From Enchytraeus crypticus (taxonomy: Eukaryota; Annelida; Clitellata; Enchytraeida; Enchytraeidae), in contig CAJHZI010000197.1 in assembly GCA_905160935.1 (NCBI GenBank), forward strand, positions 757,501 to 821,500: a stretch of 64,000 nt of DNA. The letters are read 5' to 3'. How positions within the stretch are numbered: position 1 is the first letter of the stretch; each line of letters starts with the position of its first letter. Below, piece after piece: positions 12,801-25,180 of the stretch. The notes beneath the pieces are model-generated. The model was not told the DNA's origin. It saw only the letters and a list, made by a program, of their open reading frames with translations, and searched no databases. The position numbers and the translations under genes were made by a program.

Positions 12801-15800
12801 TATCTTCCTCTTCAGAGGTCTGCCCAAGCACTCTTTTCTCATCCACATCTGCGGCTTTTGCATTTACATCTTGCCCATCAGATGTCGCTTCTATATCATC
12901 TTGCTGTTCTGCAATCCCCTCGAGAGGAATTATCTGCTCTTCATCAACTTCTTCTACTTTTAACGTGCTAAGCTCTTCGTCTACCTCTGTACGATATTCT
13001 TGATCTTCAACAGGTATTTGTTGAAAATGTCTAGTTTGCTCTCCAACTGCTTCTTCAAGGTCTGTTTTCAGTTCTTCATAACTTTCTTTAAAGCCTACTT
13101 GTTGCTTGCTAGCGGATTCTTCAGGATCCCTCCCTTCCTCTAAAGAGGTCTGGCCAAGCACTCTCTTTGCATCCACATCTGCGACATTAACATCTTTATC
13201 TTGCTCATCAGATGTCTCTTCGATATGGTCTTGCTGTTCTGCTATCTCCTCGACAGAAATTATCTGCTTGTCATCTACTTCTTCTACCTTTACCGTGCTA
13301 AACTCTTCATCTGCCTCTTTACGATATTCTTGATCTTCAACAGGTATTTGTTGAATATATCTACTTTGATCTTCAACTACTTCTTCAAAGTCTGTTTTTG
13401 GTTCTTCATTACTTTCGATAGCACCTACTTGTTCATTGCTAGCAGGCTCTTCAACAACCCTCACGTCCTCTTCAGAGGTCTGGCCAAGCGCTCTCTTTTC
13501 ATCCTCATCTGCGGACTTTACATTTTTATCTTGCTCATTAGATGTCTCTTCGATATCGTCTTGCTGGTCTGCAATCCCCTTGACAGGAATTATCTGCACT
13601 TCTTCTACCTTTATCGGGCTAATCTCTTCATCTGTCTCTTTACGATATTCTTGATCTTCAACAGGTATTTGTTGAAAATGTCCAGGTTGCTCTTCAATTG
13701 CTTCTTCAAAATCTGTTTTCGGTTCTTCATTACCTTCGTAAGAACCTACTAGTTCATTGCTAGCGGATTCTTCAAGTACCCTCACGTCCTCTTCAGAGTT
13801 CTGGCCAAGCGTTCTCTTTTCATGCACATCTGCGACGTTAACATTTTCATCTTGCTCATCAGATGTCTCTTCGATATTGTCTTGCTGTTCTGCAATCCCC
13901 TCGACAGCAATCATATGCTCTTCGTCTACTTCTACCTTTACCGGGCTAAATTCTTCATCAGCCTCTTTACGATATTCTTGATCTTCAACTGGTATTTCTT
14001 GAAAATGTCTTGGTTGCTCTCCAGCTGCTTCTTCAAGGTCTGTTTTCAGTTCTTCATAACTTTCTTTAAAGCCTACTTGTTGCTTGCTGGCGGATTCTTG
14101 AGGAACCCTCCCTTCCTCTTCAGAGGTCTGGCCAAGCACTCTCTCTTCATCCACATCTGCGGCCTTTACAGTTTTATCTTGCTCATAAGATGTTTCTTTG
14201 ATATCGTCTTGCTGTTCAGCTATCCCCTCGACAGGAATTATCTGTACTTCTTCTACCTTTAGCAGGATAAACTCTTCATAAGTCTCTTTATGATAATCTT
14301 GATCGTCAACAGCTATTTGTTGAAAATGTCTAGGTTGCTCTTCAACTACTTCTTCAAGGTCTGTGTTCGGTTCTTCGCTACTTTCTTCAGAACCCCGCAG
14401 TTGAACTTTTGCTATTTCTTCCAGAACCAGCGCCTCGTCTTCAGAAGTCTGGCCAAGAGCTGTCTCTTCATTGACATCTACGGCTTGTGTATCTATGTCT
14501 TGCTCATCAGAAGTCCTTTCGATATCGTCCGGCTTTTCTGTAATGATATCTTCAGGAATTATGTGTTCTTCATATAGTTGTTCTGTTTTATTTTGATCAT
14601 CTTCAGATACATCCTTGTGATATTCTCGATCTTCACCAGCTACATGCCGAAAATCCCTTGCTTGCTCTTCAGCTGTCTCATCAATGTCTGATTTATGCTC
14701 TTCAGCATGTTCCTGAGAGCCACATAGTTGATCTTTGGATGATTCTTCGAGAACCCTCTTTTCCTGCTCTAATTTTTCGCCAACCTCTCTCTTTTTCTTC
14801 ACATCTACGTCTTTAAAATCTATATCTTGCTCTTCGATATCGTGTTGCTGTTGTGCAGTGCCTTCTTCAGAAAATGTTTGACCTTCACAAATAACTTCAA
14901 CTTTTTCTGTGCTAATATCTTCAATTGTGTCTATATGATATTCTCGATCTTCATCAGCTACATGCTGAAAATCTCTTGCTTGCTCTTCATTTGTCTCATC
15001 AGTGTCTGATTTCTGCACTTCAAGATGTTCCGCAGAACCACAGAGTTGCTCTTTTGATGATTCTTCGAGAACCCTCTTTTCCTGCTCTAATTTTTCGCCA
15101 ACCTCTCTCTTCTTCTTCGCATCTACGTCTTTAAAATCTATATCTTGCTCATCAGAAGTCTCTTCGATATCGTATTGCTGTTGTGCAGTGCCTTCTTCAG
15201 AAAATGTTTCACCTTCACAAATAACTTCTACTTTATCTGTGCTAATATATTCAAATGTGTCTCTATGATATTCTAATTCTTCAACAACTATTTGTTTAAT
15301 CTCCCTTGATTGCTCTTCTACTGTCTCTTCAATGTCAGCTTTCTGATCTTCAATACTTTCGTCGGAACTACCTTGTTGATGTTTACCTAATTCTTCGAAG
15401 AACATCCCCACCACTTCAGAAGTCTCTTCAATGCTTACCTCAGAACCAATTTGTTGATCTTTATTTGGTTCTTCAAGAACCCTTGCTTCCAATTTAGAGG
15501 TCTCACAAACCTCTTTACTTACATTAATATCTACGTCTTTAAGATCTTTATCTTGCTCACCAGACGTGTCTTCGAGAGAGTGTTGATGTTCTGGAATGTC
15601 TCTTTCAGGAATTATCTTTTCGTCATATATATCTGCTATCTTAACTGCGCTAAACTTCTCAGATGTCTCGTTACAATATACTCGATATTCAGCAGCTTTT
15701 TCATGAAAATACTCTTTAACATTCTCTTCAATGTATGCTTGTTGAGCTTCAGTACTTTCGTCAGAACCTCTTTGTGAATCATTAGATAATTCTTCAAGAA

Positions 15801-18800
15801 CAACGTCCTCCTCTTCAGAGCAAAACACTTTCTTGTCAACCACATCTACGATCTTAAAATCTATACCTTGCTCATAAGACATCCTTGTGATAACGTTTTG
15901 CTGTTCTGCAACGCCTTCTTCAGAAAATTTCTGATCTTCATAAATTTCTTCTACGTTATCTGTGCTACTCTCTTCATGTGTGCCTTTATAATATTTTCGT
16001 TCTTCAACAACTATTTGTTGAAAAGCTCTTGGTTGTTCTTCTACTGTCTCTCCAATGTCTGCCTTCTGATCTTCAATACTTTCGTAAGAATCATCATGTT
16101 GATTCTTAGCGGACTTATCAAGAACCCTCTCCTCTTCTTCAGACTTCTGGTCAAGAATTTTTTTTTCATCCACATGTACGACTTTTAAGTCTCTTTCTTG
16201 TTCATCAAATGTCCCTTCGATATCGTCTTGCTGTTCTGCAATGCCTTCTACTGGTATTATATGTTCTTCGTCTATTTCTTCTACCTTACCTGTACTAAAC
16301 TCTTCAGATGTTACTTTATGATATTCTCGATCTTCAACAACTATTCGTTGACAATCTCTACGTTGTTCTTCAATTGCATCTTGAATGTCTCCTTTTTGCA
16401 CCTTTATGCTTTCGTCAGAACCTCCTTGTTGATTTTTAACTAATTGTCCTAAAACTCTCTCCTCCTCTTCAGAAGGAGGAGAGAGTTTCGCCAAGTCCTT
16501 CTTTACATCCATATCTACGTCTTTAACACCTCTTGCTTGGTCATCAGATGTCTCTCCGATATCTTCTTGCTCTTCTGCAGTGCCTTCGCCAAAAGATTTC
16601 CGTTCTTCATCCATTCCTTCTACCTTACCTGTGCTAAACTCTATAGACATCTCCTTTTGATATTCTCGATCTGCAACAGCTATTTGTACAGAAACTCTCG
16701 GCTGCTCTTCAACGGTGCCTTCAATGTCTGCTTTCTGTTCTTCAAGGTTTTCATCTGAATCACTTTGTTTATCATTAGTTAATTCTTTGAAAACCCTCCG
16801 CTCCTCCTCAGGGGTCGCGCCGATCTCTTTTCTTTCATAAACGTATGAGTCTTTAAAATCTCTATCTTGCTCATCAGATGTCTCTTTGATATAGTCTTGA
16901 TGTTCTGCAATGTCCTTTTCAGGAATTATCTGTTCTTCATTTATTTCTGCAACCTTATATGTGCTAAACTCTTCAGATATCACTATATGATATTCGTGAT
17001 CTTCCACAGCTACTAGAAGAAAATCTCTTGGTTGCTCTTCAGTTGTTTCAGAAATATCTGCTTTCTGTTCTTCAGTACTGTTACCAGAACCTATTTGTTG
17101 ATCTTTGGCTAATTCTTCGAGAAACTTCTCCGCTTCAGCGATCTCGCCAACCTCTTTTCCACCATCTAGATCAATGTCTTCAATATCTCTATCTTGCTCA
17201 TAAGGTGTCCCTTCGATGTGGTCTTGTTGTTCTTCAATGCCTCCGTCAGGAATTATCTGTTCTTCTAATTTACTTGGGCTGAACTCTTTAGATGTTTTCT
17301 TAAGATATTCTCGATTTTCAACAGCTATTTCATGAAAATCTGTTTGTTGCTCTTTAACATACTCTTCAATGTCTGCATCCTTTATTACAATACGTTCGTT
17401 AGAACATCTTTGTTGATCGTTAGTATATTCTTCAAGAACAACCTCCTCCTCTTCAGAGCAAAGCACTTTCTTGCCATCCACATCTACGACCTTAAAAACA
17501 TTATCTTGCTCATCAGATGCCCCTTCAATATAGTCCTGCAGTTCTGCTATGCCTTCGATTGGACTTATCTGTTCTTCATCAATTTCTTCTCCTTTTCCTG
17601 TGCTACACTCTTCAGATATCTCTTTATGATATTCTTGATCATCAACAGCTCTTTGTTTAAAATCTGTATGTTGCTCTTCAACTGTTTCTTCCATGTCAGT
17701 CTTCTGTTCTTCAATACTTTCGCTAGAACCACCTTGTTGATTTTTAGCCATGTGATCTTTACCAATAACATCATGTCCTTCTGCGACAGTTTCACATATT
17801 GTATCTTCAACAGCGGTATCATAAAATTGATCCTGATTATCATTGCGATCCCTAGCTACAAGAAGTTCATCTGAAGTTCCTACCATTATACGGCGTTCAA
17901 CGGCGTTTTCTTCAATTATCTCTTGTCTTGCTGAAAATTCCTCATAAGTTTGCTGCTCAAGGTCTCTTTGTTCACCAACATCCTCAAAAGTTTTAACGTC
18001 CGCATCCTTCATCTCTGTGTTAAGACTACATTCCAAATTCTCCTGTCCCGATATTATATCTTCTTTCTGTTCATCAATGTCGTCCTCTTCTTCTTTCTGC
18101 TGTTCAGCACTTTTCTCCATTGTGAATTGCTCATCTACAGTGTCTTCGAACATCGCGTGTTCTCCTCTATTGTCAAACACTGCATCCCCTTCATTGTCCG
18201 TAGATTCAGGTAAATTATGCTGAAGAGTAAAATTTTCAGATATAGTCTGGTCGTCGGTAATACCTTCAACTGAAATCCTTTTCATTAAATGTAGAACATC
18301 GAAAGTATTTTCAACCACTGATTGTTCTGCTGTGGCATAGGCAAGATTCATTTCTTCATGCGCATTAACTTTCGCAGCATTTTCGATAGACTCGGTATCT
18401 TCATCGATCCCATGTTTGTCGCTGATAACTTCTAACCCCTCCTCCTCAGATGCAATATCTTTAATTGAATTCTTTTCATCTATAATATTCTCCATTACCT
18501 GCTGCTGTTCCGAAATTAGTTTTGTGACACAAGCAACATCTGCAATGTTTTCACTTATATTCTGTTCAATTGTACTCTCTGCAACTATGTCCAATTCTTC
18601 TGAGGCAATTTGTTCAAATTCAAGTTCAAATTCTGCTCCTTCAACAATCTGCTTAGTCTCAATGTTTTCAACTTCAATCATTTCATCAGAAGGCACTTTT
18701 AATATCTTCTGCTCCTCAGCAAATATTTCGGCTACCGTCGGATTCGATGTAGTGTCTTCACAAGTCTGCAGTTCAAGTTCTGCTACTTCAACATCTTCTT

Positions 18801-21800
18801 TAGTAAGAGAACCATCAGTTATCGCATGTTTATCGTTACTAGCTGTGGAGTTTTCTTGTCGAAATTCAGCCTCATCAACTACGTTCTCTTCATGTAATTT
18901 ATCGTAAATTCCCTTTTCTTCAACTTTAGCTACTTTTATGATATTTTCAAATGTACTGTCCTCAATTTTCTTATGGTCAAATCTCTTGTCAACAACAGCT
19001 TCTGCGACAGCTTCAAATATTTTATCTTCAGTTATGGTATTATCAAACGTATCCCGGTCTTCTGTGGGGTTTTTTACGGTAAAAATTTCGCCGGAAGTTT
19101 CTTCCAATATCTGTTCTTCATTGGCGTTTTCTTCAGATATCATTGGTTCTGCTGCAGAATCTTCGTATATTCGCAGCTCAAAGTTTGTTTCTTTAATAAC
19201 ATCATCCTCAGTAGTCTTAATTTCCGCATCTTTCATCTGTGCGTCACTACTATCTTCCGAATTATCATGCTCCGATGTCATGCCTTCAACAAAGCCCTGT
19301 CCAATTGCATTATCATCCCCTTCTTTTGCCTGTCCTGTATTTCTGGCTATCGTGACACGTTCAGCTGAAGAATATTCATTTATATTTTGTTCAGATCTGC
19401 TATCAACCACCATAGCTAATCCTTCGGCGGCAGCTTCAATTATTCTAGACCCATAAAACTTCTGTTCTGCCATGTTATCTTCATGAATTATTTTGTCTCC
19501 TACTGTAACTTCCGGAATATATTCCTTAGATTTAGCGTCTTCGTCTTTCATCAATTTATCTCCAATCTCTTCAAAACTCTCGTGTTTAGAGATAATATTG
19601 CCAATGTTTTGCTGATCGACAATAACTTCTATTGCATGCTGTTCTTCCGTAATAACCTTTACGTTACTCTGTTCAACTGATATATATTCAGTAATCTCCG
19701 GTTCTTGTATACTCTCAGCAATCACATCCGGTTCATTAGCGTCAACTTCAAATGTCTTTGACTCCAAAGCAGTATCATCTGAGTCATCAGTATTATCAAG
19801 AAATGTCTTCTGTTCGACTGCAACACCTTCATAAATGTGCTGTTTAAGTTCTTCTTCAGCAACAGCATTTCTTGTATTAATATCTTCACTACTCATCTGA
19901 TTGTCGCTGGTTTCACCCAAATTCTCTCTATCTGATAAAATAACTGCAACTGCATTCTGCTCATCTAAGATATTCTCATTAAATTGAAATTGGCTTAATT
20001 CTGCTACTGTGACATGTTCAACGGAAATTTCATCAACTGTCTGTTGGTCATTTGTACTGTCGGCAACTACATCATGTTCATTATTGATTGTTTGTAATAC
20101 TCTATGTTCACTTATATTCTGCTCATCTTTGCCATCTTCAACTTCCATCATTTCATCCGATAGTTCTCTCAATATCTTCTGTTCGTCTGTAACATCTTCA
20201 GCCATCTTCTGAATTGTCTCGGTAAATACATTAGTCTGTACTTCCAGTTCCACTGTTTCAAAAGCATCTTGCTTTGTCTCAGCAGCATTGGGAGCATCAA
20301 ATAATGCAGACACAACTGTAGAATCGTCACATACATCTTGCTCAACTGCACTGTCCTTAACTGGAATCATTTCATGTGAAACTCCTTCCAATATGTTCTG
20401 TTCATTGGCGATATCATGAAACTTCTCCAGTTCAGCAGCAGGTTCTTCATAAATCTGGTTTTGAAGTACTTCTTCTTCTTCTTCATTTATAAATTCCTTT
20501 GACTTTTCATCTTTCATCAATTTATTTCTAGTATCTTCTAACACCTCCTCTTGTTCATATTCAAGTTCTTCAACTACATTCTGGTTTTCTACAATATCGC
20601 ACTGTACCTTCTCTTGACTTGGGGTTTCTTCTGCTGTGAAATGTTCAATTGAAGTATCCTCAACTAACTCAAATTCACTTCTAGTGCTTTCCGCAACATC
20701 CTCTTCATGAACAGATTTTTCTGATGACTTATGCTCAATCATAGTAAATACTGATATTGTCTCGTTACCTGTTCTACTCATATCTGTTACCTCTTCCATT
20801 AAATTTTGATCATCGAAAATATTTTCAACAGTTTTTTCTTCTGCTGCAGTATCACGAATCATCTGTTCATGCTCTGTACCTTCAGCAATTATCTCTTTCG
20901 TCTTATCGTCTTCATCTCTCACAGGCTTGTCGATAATATCTTCTAAAACAGTCTCTCCATATGTTAAGCCTTTCACTGCATTCTCGTCATATTTATTATC
21001 TTCCCTTATCTGCCTCTGTTCATTAGTTTCTTCTACTGTGATATATTCAACTGAAACATCTTCACTTCTCTTCTTTTCATGACTATAATCATTAATTACA
21101 TTTGGATCATATGTGGCAGCTTCTAATGTTTTAGACTCAACAGCATCAAGAAGTATATTCTGGTTATCTGTGCCCTCTTCAACTTCAGTTTCTTCACCAG
21201 ATAATGCTTCCAAAACTTTCTGTCCATGCGCACTATGCTCAACCGTTTTTTCTACAGTTTCATTGCCTTCATAAGCCTGTTCTTCAAGTTTTACATTTTC
21301 AATAACATCCTCCTCAGTTTCCGTGTTTTCATCTTTCATGTGTACGTCTCCAGTATCTTCCAAATCTTCCTGTTTAAATACATTCTCTTCAACTACATTC
21401 TGTTCTTCTGCAATGTCTTCCATTATCTGCTGTTGATCTGTTATTTCTTGAACTGTGTCTTGTCGAGCTGAAATATCTTCATTTATTTTCTCTGAATAGC
21501 CTTTATCAAAAACTAGCGCCTGTTCGTCGGCAATGGCCTCCATTATCCTCTGCTCAGATGTAGCATCGTCAAATACGTATTTGTCGAAAGTACATTCTAA
21601 AACATTCTTTTCAGTAGCATCCTCAACTCCTTTTTGCTCATATTTTTCACTTTCAAATGACTTCTGTTCACCTATTACGTCTTCATCTGCAATTTTTTCA
21701 ACTTCCACATTTTCAACTATTCTTTGTTTATCATCAGAAAGTCCACAGATATACTGATCAAATCTAGTATCGTCAAGTGCAATTTCCTTATCGACATCAA

Positions 21801-22859
21801 CATCTTGAATTACTTCTTCATCATCTGCAATATATTCACGTCCTCTCCGTTGCTTTTCAATTAAATTTCCTACCTCCATACTTTCAAATTTAGTTACTTT
21901 TGAAATTGTAATACTTAATTCCTCTGCATTGGATATATCACATATTGTCTGCCCCTCATGAATTTCTTCAATATCTCTATCCTCGAAACGTTCAATATCA
22001 CTAGGTTCTTTTTCAAGTTGTTCTTCAGCTGGTCCCACAGCAGTTAATTCTTGAACCTTATTAGCTTCCTCCATAGCTCTAAATTTGGCTTCTGGAGATT
22101 CGTTGTAAACTATTCCATGCCCTTCTTTATTTTCATCTTCAATTATTCTCTGTTTCTCGAGATGAAGATGTATTGTTTGTTCAATATCAACAAGTTGTTT
22201 CTCATAAGTTACCTCATCATTTGACTGCATTTCTTCAATTGCACTTTCTTCTTCAAGTGTAGCTGTTACTGTTTCAGTTGTATTCTTGTCTACTACTACG
22301 TCTTCTACTATAACCTCTTCAGCTGCAGCAGGTACATCACCTATCGGCTGCTTCTCAGCAATATCGATTTCAGCTTTCTCAAATCCTGTAGCCTTTTCTA
22401 AATCTTGTTTGGTTACAAATTTCTTCTCAACGTCATCAATTTCTTCCAAATGTGAATCATCTTCCACTGAAACCACCAAGTTAGCAGCTGATGAACCACG
22501 TTCGTATTCTCTTTCATCTAAAATACTAACGTTTTTAAGTAGATGTTGTTTATTATCATAATGAATCAACTCAGATATTGATTCGTTCACTTCATGTTTG
22601 GATTGCTCAATCAAATCTTCCTTGGATTTATGTACTTCAATTAATTTTTTATCACACACGTCGAAAGCACTTGGGTTGGACATTTCACACGACAAAATCA
22701 CAGACTTAAGATCAATTTCCTTATCTAAGGCACCACTATGTTGTAACTGATCAAAAGATGAAACTGAAGATTTCTCAGCTTCCATATGTCTTTCATCGTC
22801 ACATGTCCGTTGAGTAGTCGTAAGTGTACCAGACGTCCACGGAGTATCAAATTCTATCT
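858..22859 (-). CDS. ANK: Ankyrin giant exon (22,002 bp, >7,300 residues)
   Basis: An uninterrupted open frame with acceptor TTTTATTGTAG ending at 22,860 and donor ACAG before GTAAGA at 857. The length is divisible by three and the exon is phase 1-1. An internal Met codon lies at 22,785, but the frame is open up to the acceptor, so I read it as an internal exon. The first ~480 residues (from that Met) are acidic and non-repetitive. Residues ~480-1,600 hold diverged long repeats marked by MKDE/MKDA-type blocks. Residues ~1,680-6,930 hold about 48 units of ~110 residues. Residues ~7,180-7,300 hold two conserved tail motifs (ILPDGTKVVRKVTTTT and LGDGTVIKKRVTKT). Extreme Glu/Asp/Gln content suggests a disordered or extended filament-like tail. 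Giant ankyrins of other animals use such tails in axons; the precise partner here is unknown. If the 857 donor is not used, the protein ends 11 codons later at TAA (823-825). Confidence 0.95.
7295..9550 (-). repeat. Recent multi-unit duplication inside the giant exon array
   Basis: The blocks 7,295-7,915 and 8,930-9,550 are almost identical at an offset of 1,635 bp (five units). The adjacent blocks ~6,900-7,300 and ~8,205-8,605 are almost identical at an offset of 1,305 bp (four units). The second copy therefore carries one extra unit at ~8,605-8,930. This is direct evidence of recent unequal exchange within the coding array. Confidence 0.85.
16452..16488. repeat. Perfect hairpin inside the giant-exon coding sequence
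   Basis: Arm aaactctctcctcct (16,452-16,466) pairs exactly with aggaggagagagttt (16,474-16,488), with a 7-nt loop. In the protein it produces KLSPPSEEEER, an extra segment absent from the neighbouring units, which read directly from the K/DQ region into SEEEER. Confidence 0.85.
18000..21340 (-). repeat. Older, diverged repeat family in the N-terminal third of the giant exon
   Basis: Blocks such as HMKDENTETEEDVIENVKLEEQ, KLMKDEDAKSKEYI and AQMKDAEIKTTEDDVIKET, each followed within ~20 residues by a YE or IYE block, recur near residues 484, 758, 966, 1,080, 1,184 and 1,594 (counted from the Met at 22,785). Between them are variants of DEQKILRELSDEMMEVED. Spacing is irregular (about 100 to 400 residues), so this is an old array eroded by substitution and deletion. 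Confidence 0.65.
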
Positions 22860-24090
22860 CTACAATAAAATTAATACTTTGTTATATTTGAATATTTGTT
22901 AAGTTTGTTAAGAAAATATTTATAGAAGCGAGCATCTAATATCAATAACGATGAATTATACCGTTAGTTAACGCTTAAATAATATCAAGTGACTGTTTCT
23001 TGAACACTTTTATGACAATTTGATTTACAAATCCTACAAATGTTTAGTATCTATCTATCTTAGATACTAGATGTACTCGTGTGCACAAAAGCTCACAAAT
23101 AGGAAAAGTGGGATTTTAACTGAACTTGGATTTGAACCCGAACCTGTCAATCCTAAGGCGGACGTTCTCGTAATGCACCAATACGATTTTCAAAAAATCA
23201 ATATATAGGCCTAGAATTTCTTTTATATTAAAAAGTTGTTATAATTTTAATCTATAAATATAGCGATGCAATGAAATTTATGGAAGAAACTGGCGTTAAC
23301 ATTGCTTTGCCAGCTTTATTAGCTTTTATACTCGCCAAAAATTTAGAATGGACAAATGAGAGAGCTGTAATTATCGTCAATATTTAGAAAATTTAAATAT
23401 GACGCTTTTAAAATATATATACAATGTATATACATTTATATATTCTAAATATAAATGTGTACACATTGTATTTACAACAAATATATAAAAATATATACAA
23501 TGCAAACTCATACTCATTAAATGACTGAGCTGCAATTAGCAATTTTAACCACTTCACAGGAACTGAGACCAACACGTAAACCTCCATTCCACTAATACCC
23601 TTCCTCGGACCGATTCCCGGATTTTGGATCGTACCGGTTTTGGACCCCACACTCTGCTCATCGGATTGATTTGGTACCACAGTGCTAAATGTTGTCACTG
23701 ACGACAGTAGCACTATAATTCTGTTGTTGTTGTTGTTGTAGCGTAACTATTAAGGAATTATAGATATGTCGTTATTACGTTAGCGTTACCTTAAGAGACA
23801 GACAGACAAAACTGGCTCATTATATTAGATATAATGCACTAATATACATTTTAGCGTCTTGCCTTTCGTCCTGTCCCTCGAAATTGGTGCTGTACGTACT
23901 AAAGTATAGTAATTGCAGAAGAACAATATTTTATTCACTGCAATTAATATTATAATATATTTGTTTCATACTGCAAAAATAATACTTAGTTGGTAACTAA
24001 AGTTTAAGAGTACGCATTGACCCACATGGAAAAAAGTATTAACTTTTTTCGCTCGAAAATACTATTTAAAAAAATGGATAAGACAAATAC
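22860..24090. other. Intron 25: mostly unique, one tRNA-like remnant
   Basis: Apart from the tRNA-like segment at 23,110-23,185 and a short GTT run near 23,722-23,742, I recognise nothing. A short open frame at 23,530-23,713 (minus) has no recognisable homology. Confidence 0.6.
23110..23185 (-). mobile_element. tRNA-like SINE head, different from the main SINE
   Basis: On the minus strand the segment reads TTGGTGCATTACGAGAACG and then GGTTCGGGTTCAAATCC, resembling a tRNA A-box region, anticodon arm and B box at the right spacing. It has no intact acceptor stem, so it is a SINE or tRNA pseudogene and not a functional tRNA. Confidence 0.45.
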
Positions 24091-24195
24091 CACTTTTTTG
24101 TTGAGAAACCTTCTTGGCTGTAAGAATATTCTCCTTTGTAGCAGATTTATTGGCGGGTTTAATATCTGCAGGAGCTGGCGCGACACCCTTACCAC
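24091..24195 (-). CDS. ANK: Ankyrin exon 25: C-terminal tail cassette
   Basis: A 105-bp exon modelled as phase 1-1, encoding GGKGVAPAPADIKPANKSATK... and ending VSQQKS. It is Lys/Pro/Ala-rich and basic, in contrast to the acidic neighbours. Acceptor TTTTCAG above 24,195. The donor AGTG before GTATTT (24,090) is the one that keeps phase 1 with the giant exon; another, AAG before GTTTCT, is closer to consensus but would break the frame. The exon is plausible but needs transcript support. Confidence 0.6.
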
Positions 24196-24807
24196 CTGAA
24201 AATATTTAAACAAATTTGAGTGCTTAACAGGCTTCATAGAATTAACTGCTAAAATATTTCTGCTAACTTTCGATACAAAATTAAAAATTCAAGATGAAAT
24301 AATACATTTCAATGGAAGTTGATATGTGAGATAACGTTTAACTTCAGCATTATATTTTGTGAGTGAGTAATTAGTCAAATCTGGCAGTTATCATACAAAG
24401 ATTTTTCTGAAGTTTAAAAGTTCAAGTAATTCATCAGTTTTTTATCCTTTATAAATGTTTATATCCTATTTGCTTAATAAATTAAACCTAGAGACATTCT
24501 AAACCGCTTTCAGTATGGAACGTCATCACTCATCAATGAGTCAAAACTGATTAGATCAGACAAAATCTATTGAGACGTACCATGGCTACAATTTTTTATT
24601 TTTAACTAGCCATTGAATTTCTTAGACTATGTAGGCCTAGGCTGTAATGTTTGTGACACCGCTAATTAAATTAAATTAAACTAACAAATTAGTTATTTTA
24701 CAGATTTATACGGTGTCCAACAGGATCAAACACTATCTAATGATAATATAATGCCAATCAAGGTAAAAAAACATGAAAACATTAAATTCACACAAAGATC
24801 TGAAAAC

Positions 24808-24851
24808 TTATAAAGTGACTTCAATAAAAGATTATTGAAGTCACTTTATAA
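24808..24851. repeat. Perfect hairpin, 19-bp arms, 6-nt loop
   Basis: Arm ttataaagtgacttcaata (24,808-24,826) is exactly complementary to 24,833-24,851. It lies in the intron between exons 24 and 25, with no transposon ends around it. Confidence 0.85.
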
Positions 24852-25180
24852 AATCCACTGTATTGCATTTGTACTCAAGCACAATTGCAAAAATTATGCT
24901 GATTGTATGACTCATTTTCGGAATTCTGCATCACTTTAAGTTTAAATTTGAACTGAAGAAAGAAATAAATGATGTTAATTACAAATATGTAGAGACTGCA
25001 TGTAGATGCTGTGGAGAAAGCACAAACGAAGGAAGTTGTATTGGTTTCTTGTAACTAGCACGAAACACATTATTACTACAATTATAAATATAACAGATGT
25101 TTATGAATATGGATTAATTAGCTAGCTATTTATCTCTAAAACTTAATTTATTCATTTTTTGCGAAATAAATGAAAGTAAC

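Larger units (their letters stand above)
1930..17745 (-). repeat. Coding tandem array, ~48 units of ~330 bp (110 aa)
   Basis: Within the giant exon, each unit carries in order a block like EEQPRHFQQIPVEDQEY, then EEFSPVKVEEVDEEQIIP, then AEQQDDIEETSDEQD, then DEKRVLGQTSEEE, then ESASKQQVGSDESYEE. I counted 48 copies of the EDQEY-type landmark. Along the DNA, the landmark agcggattcttc recurs 23 times between ~6,895 and ~14,090 with a mean spacing of about 327 bp. Outer units are diverged and central ones very similar, as expected for unequal exchange. Unit length varies by small in-frame indels (some units lack QIP or EVD). Confidence 0.95.

Noticed and set aside
5047..14577. Long plus-strand open frames (up to 414 codons) rich in Phe/Leu/Ile/Cys across the giant exon, resembling membrane proteins.
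   Set aside because: They are complements of Glu/Asp/Gln/Lys codons of the giant exon, recur with its 330-bp period, and have no start or splice context.
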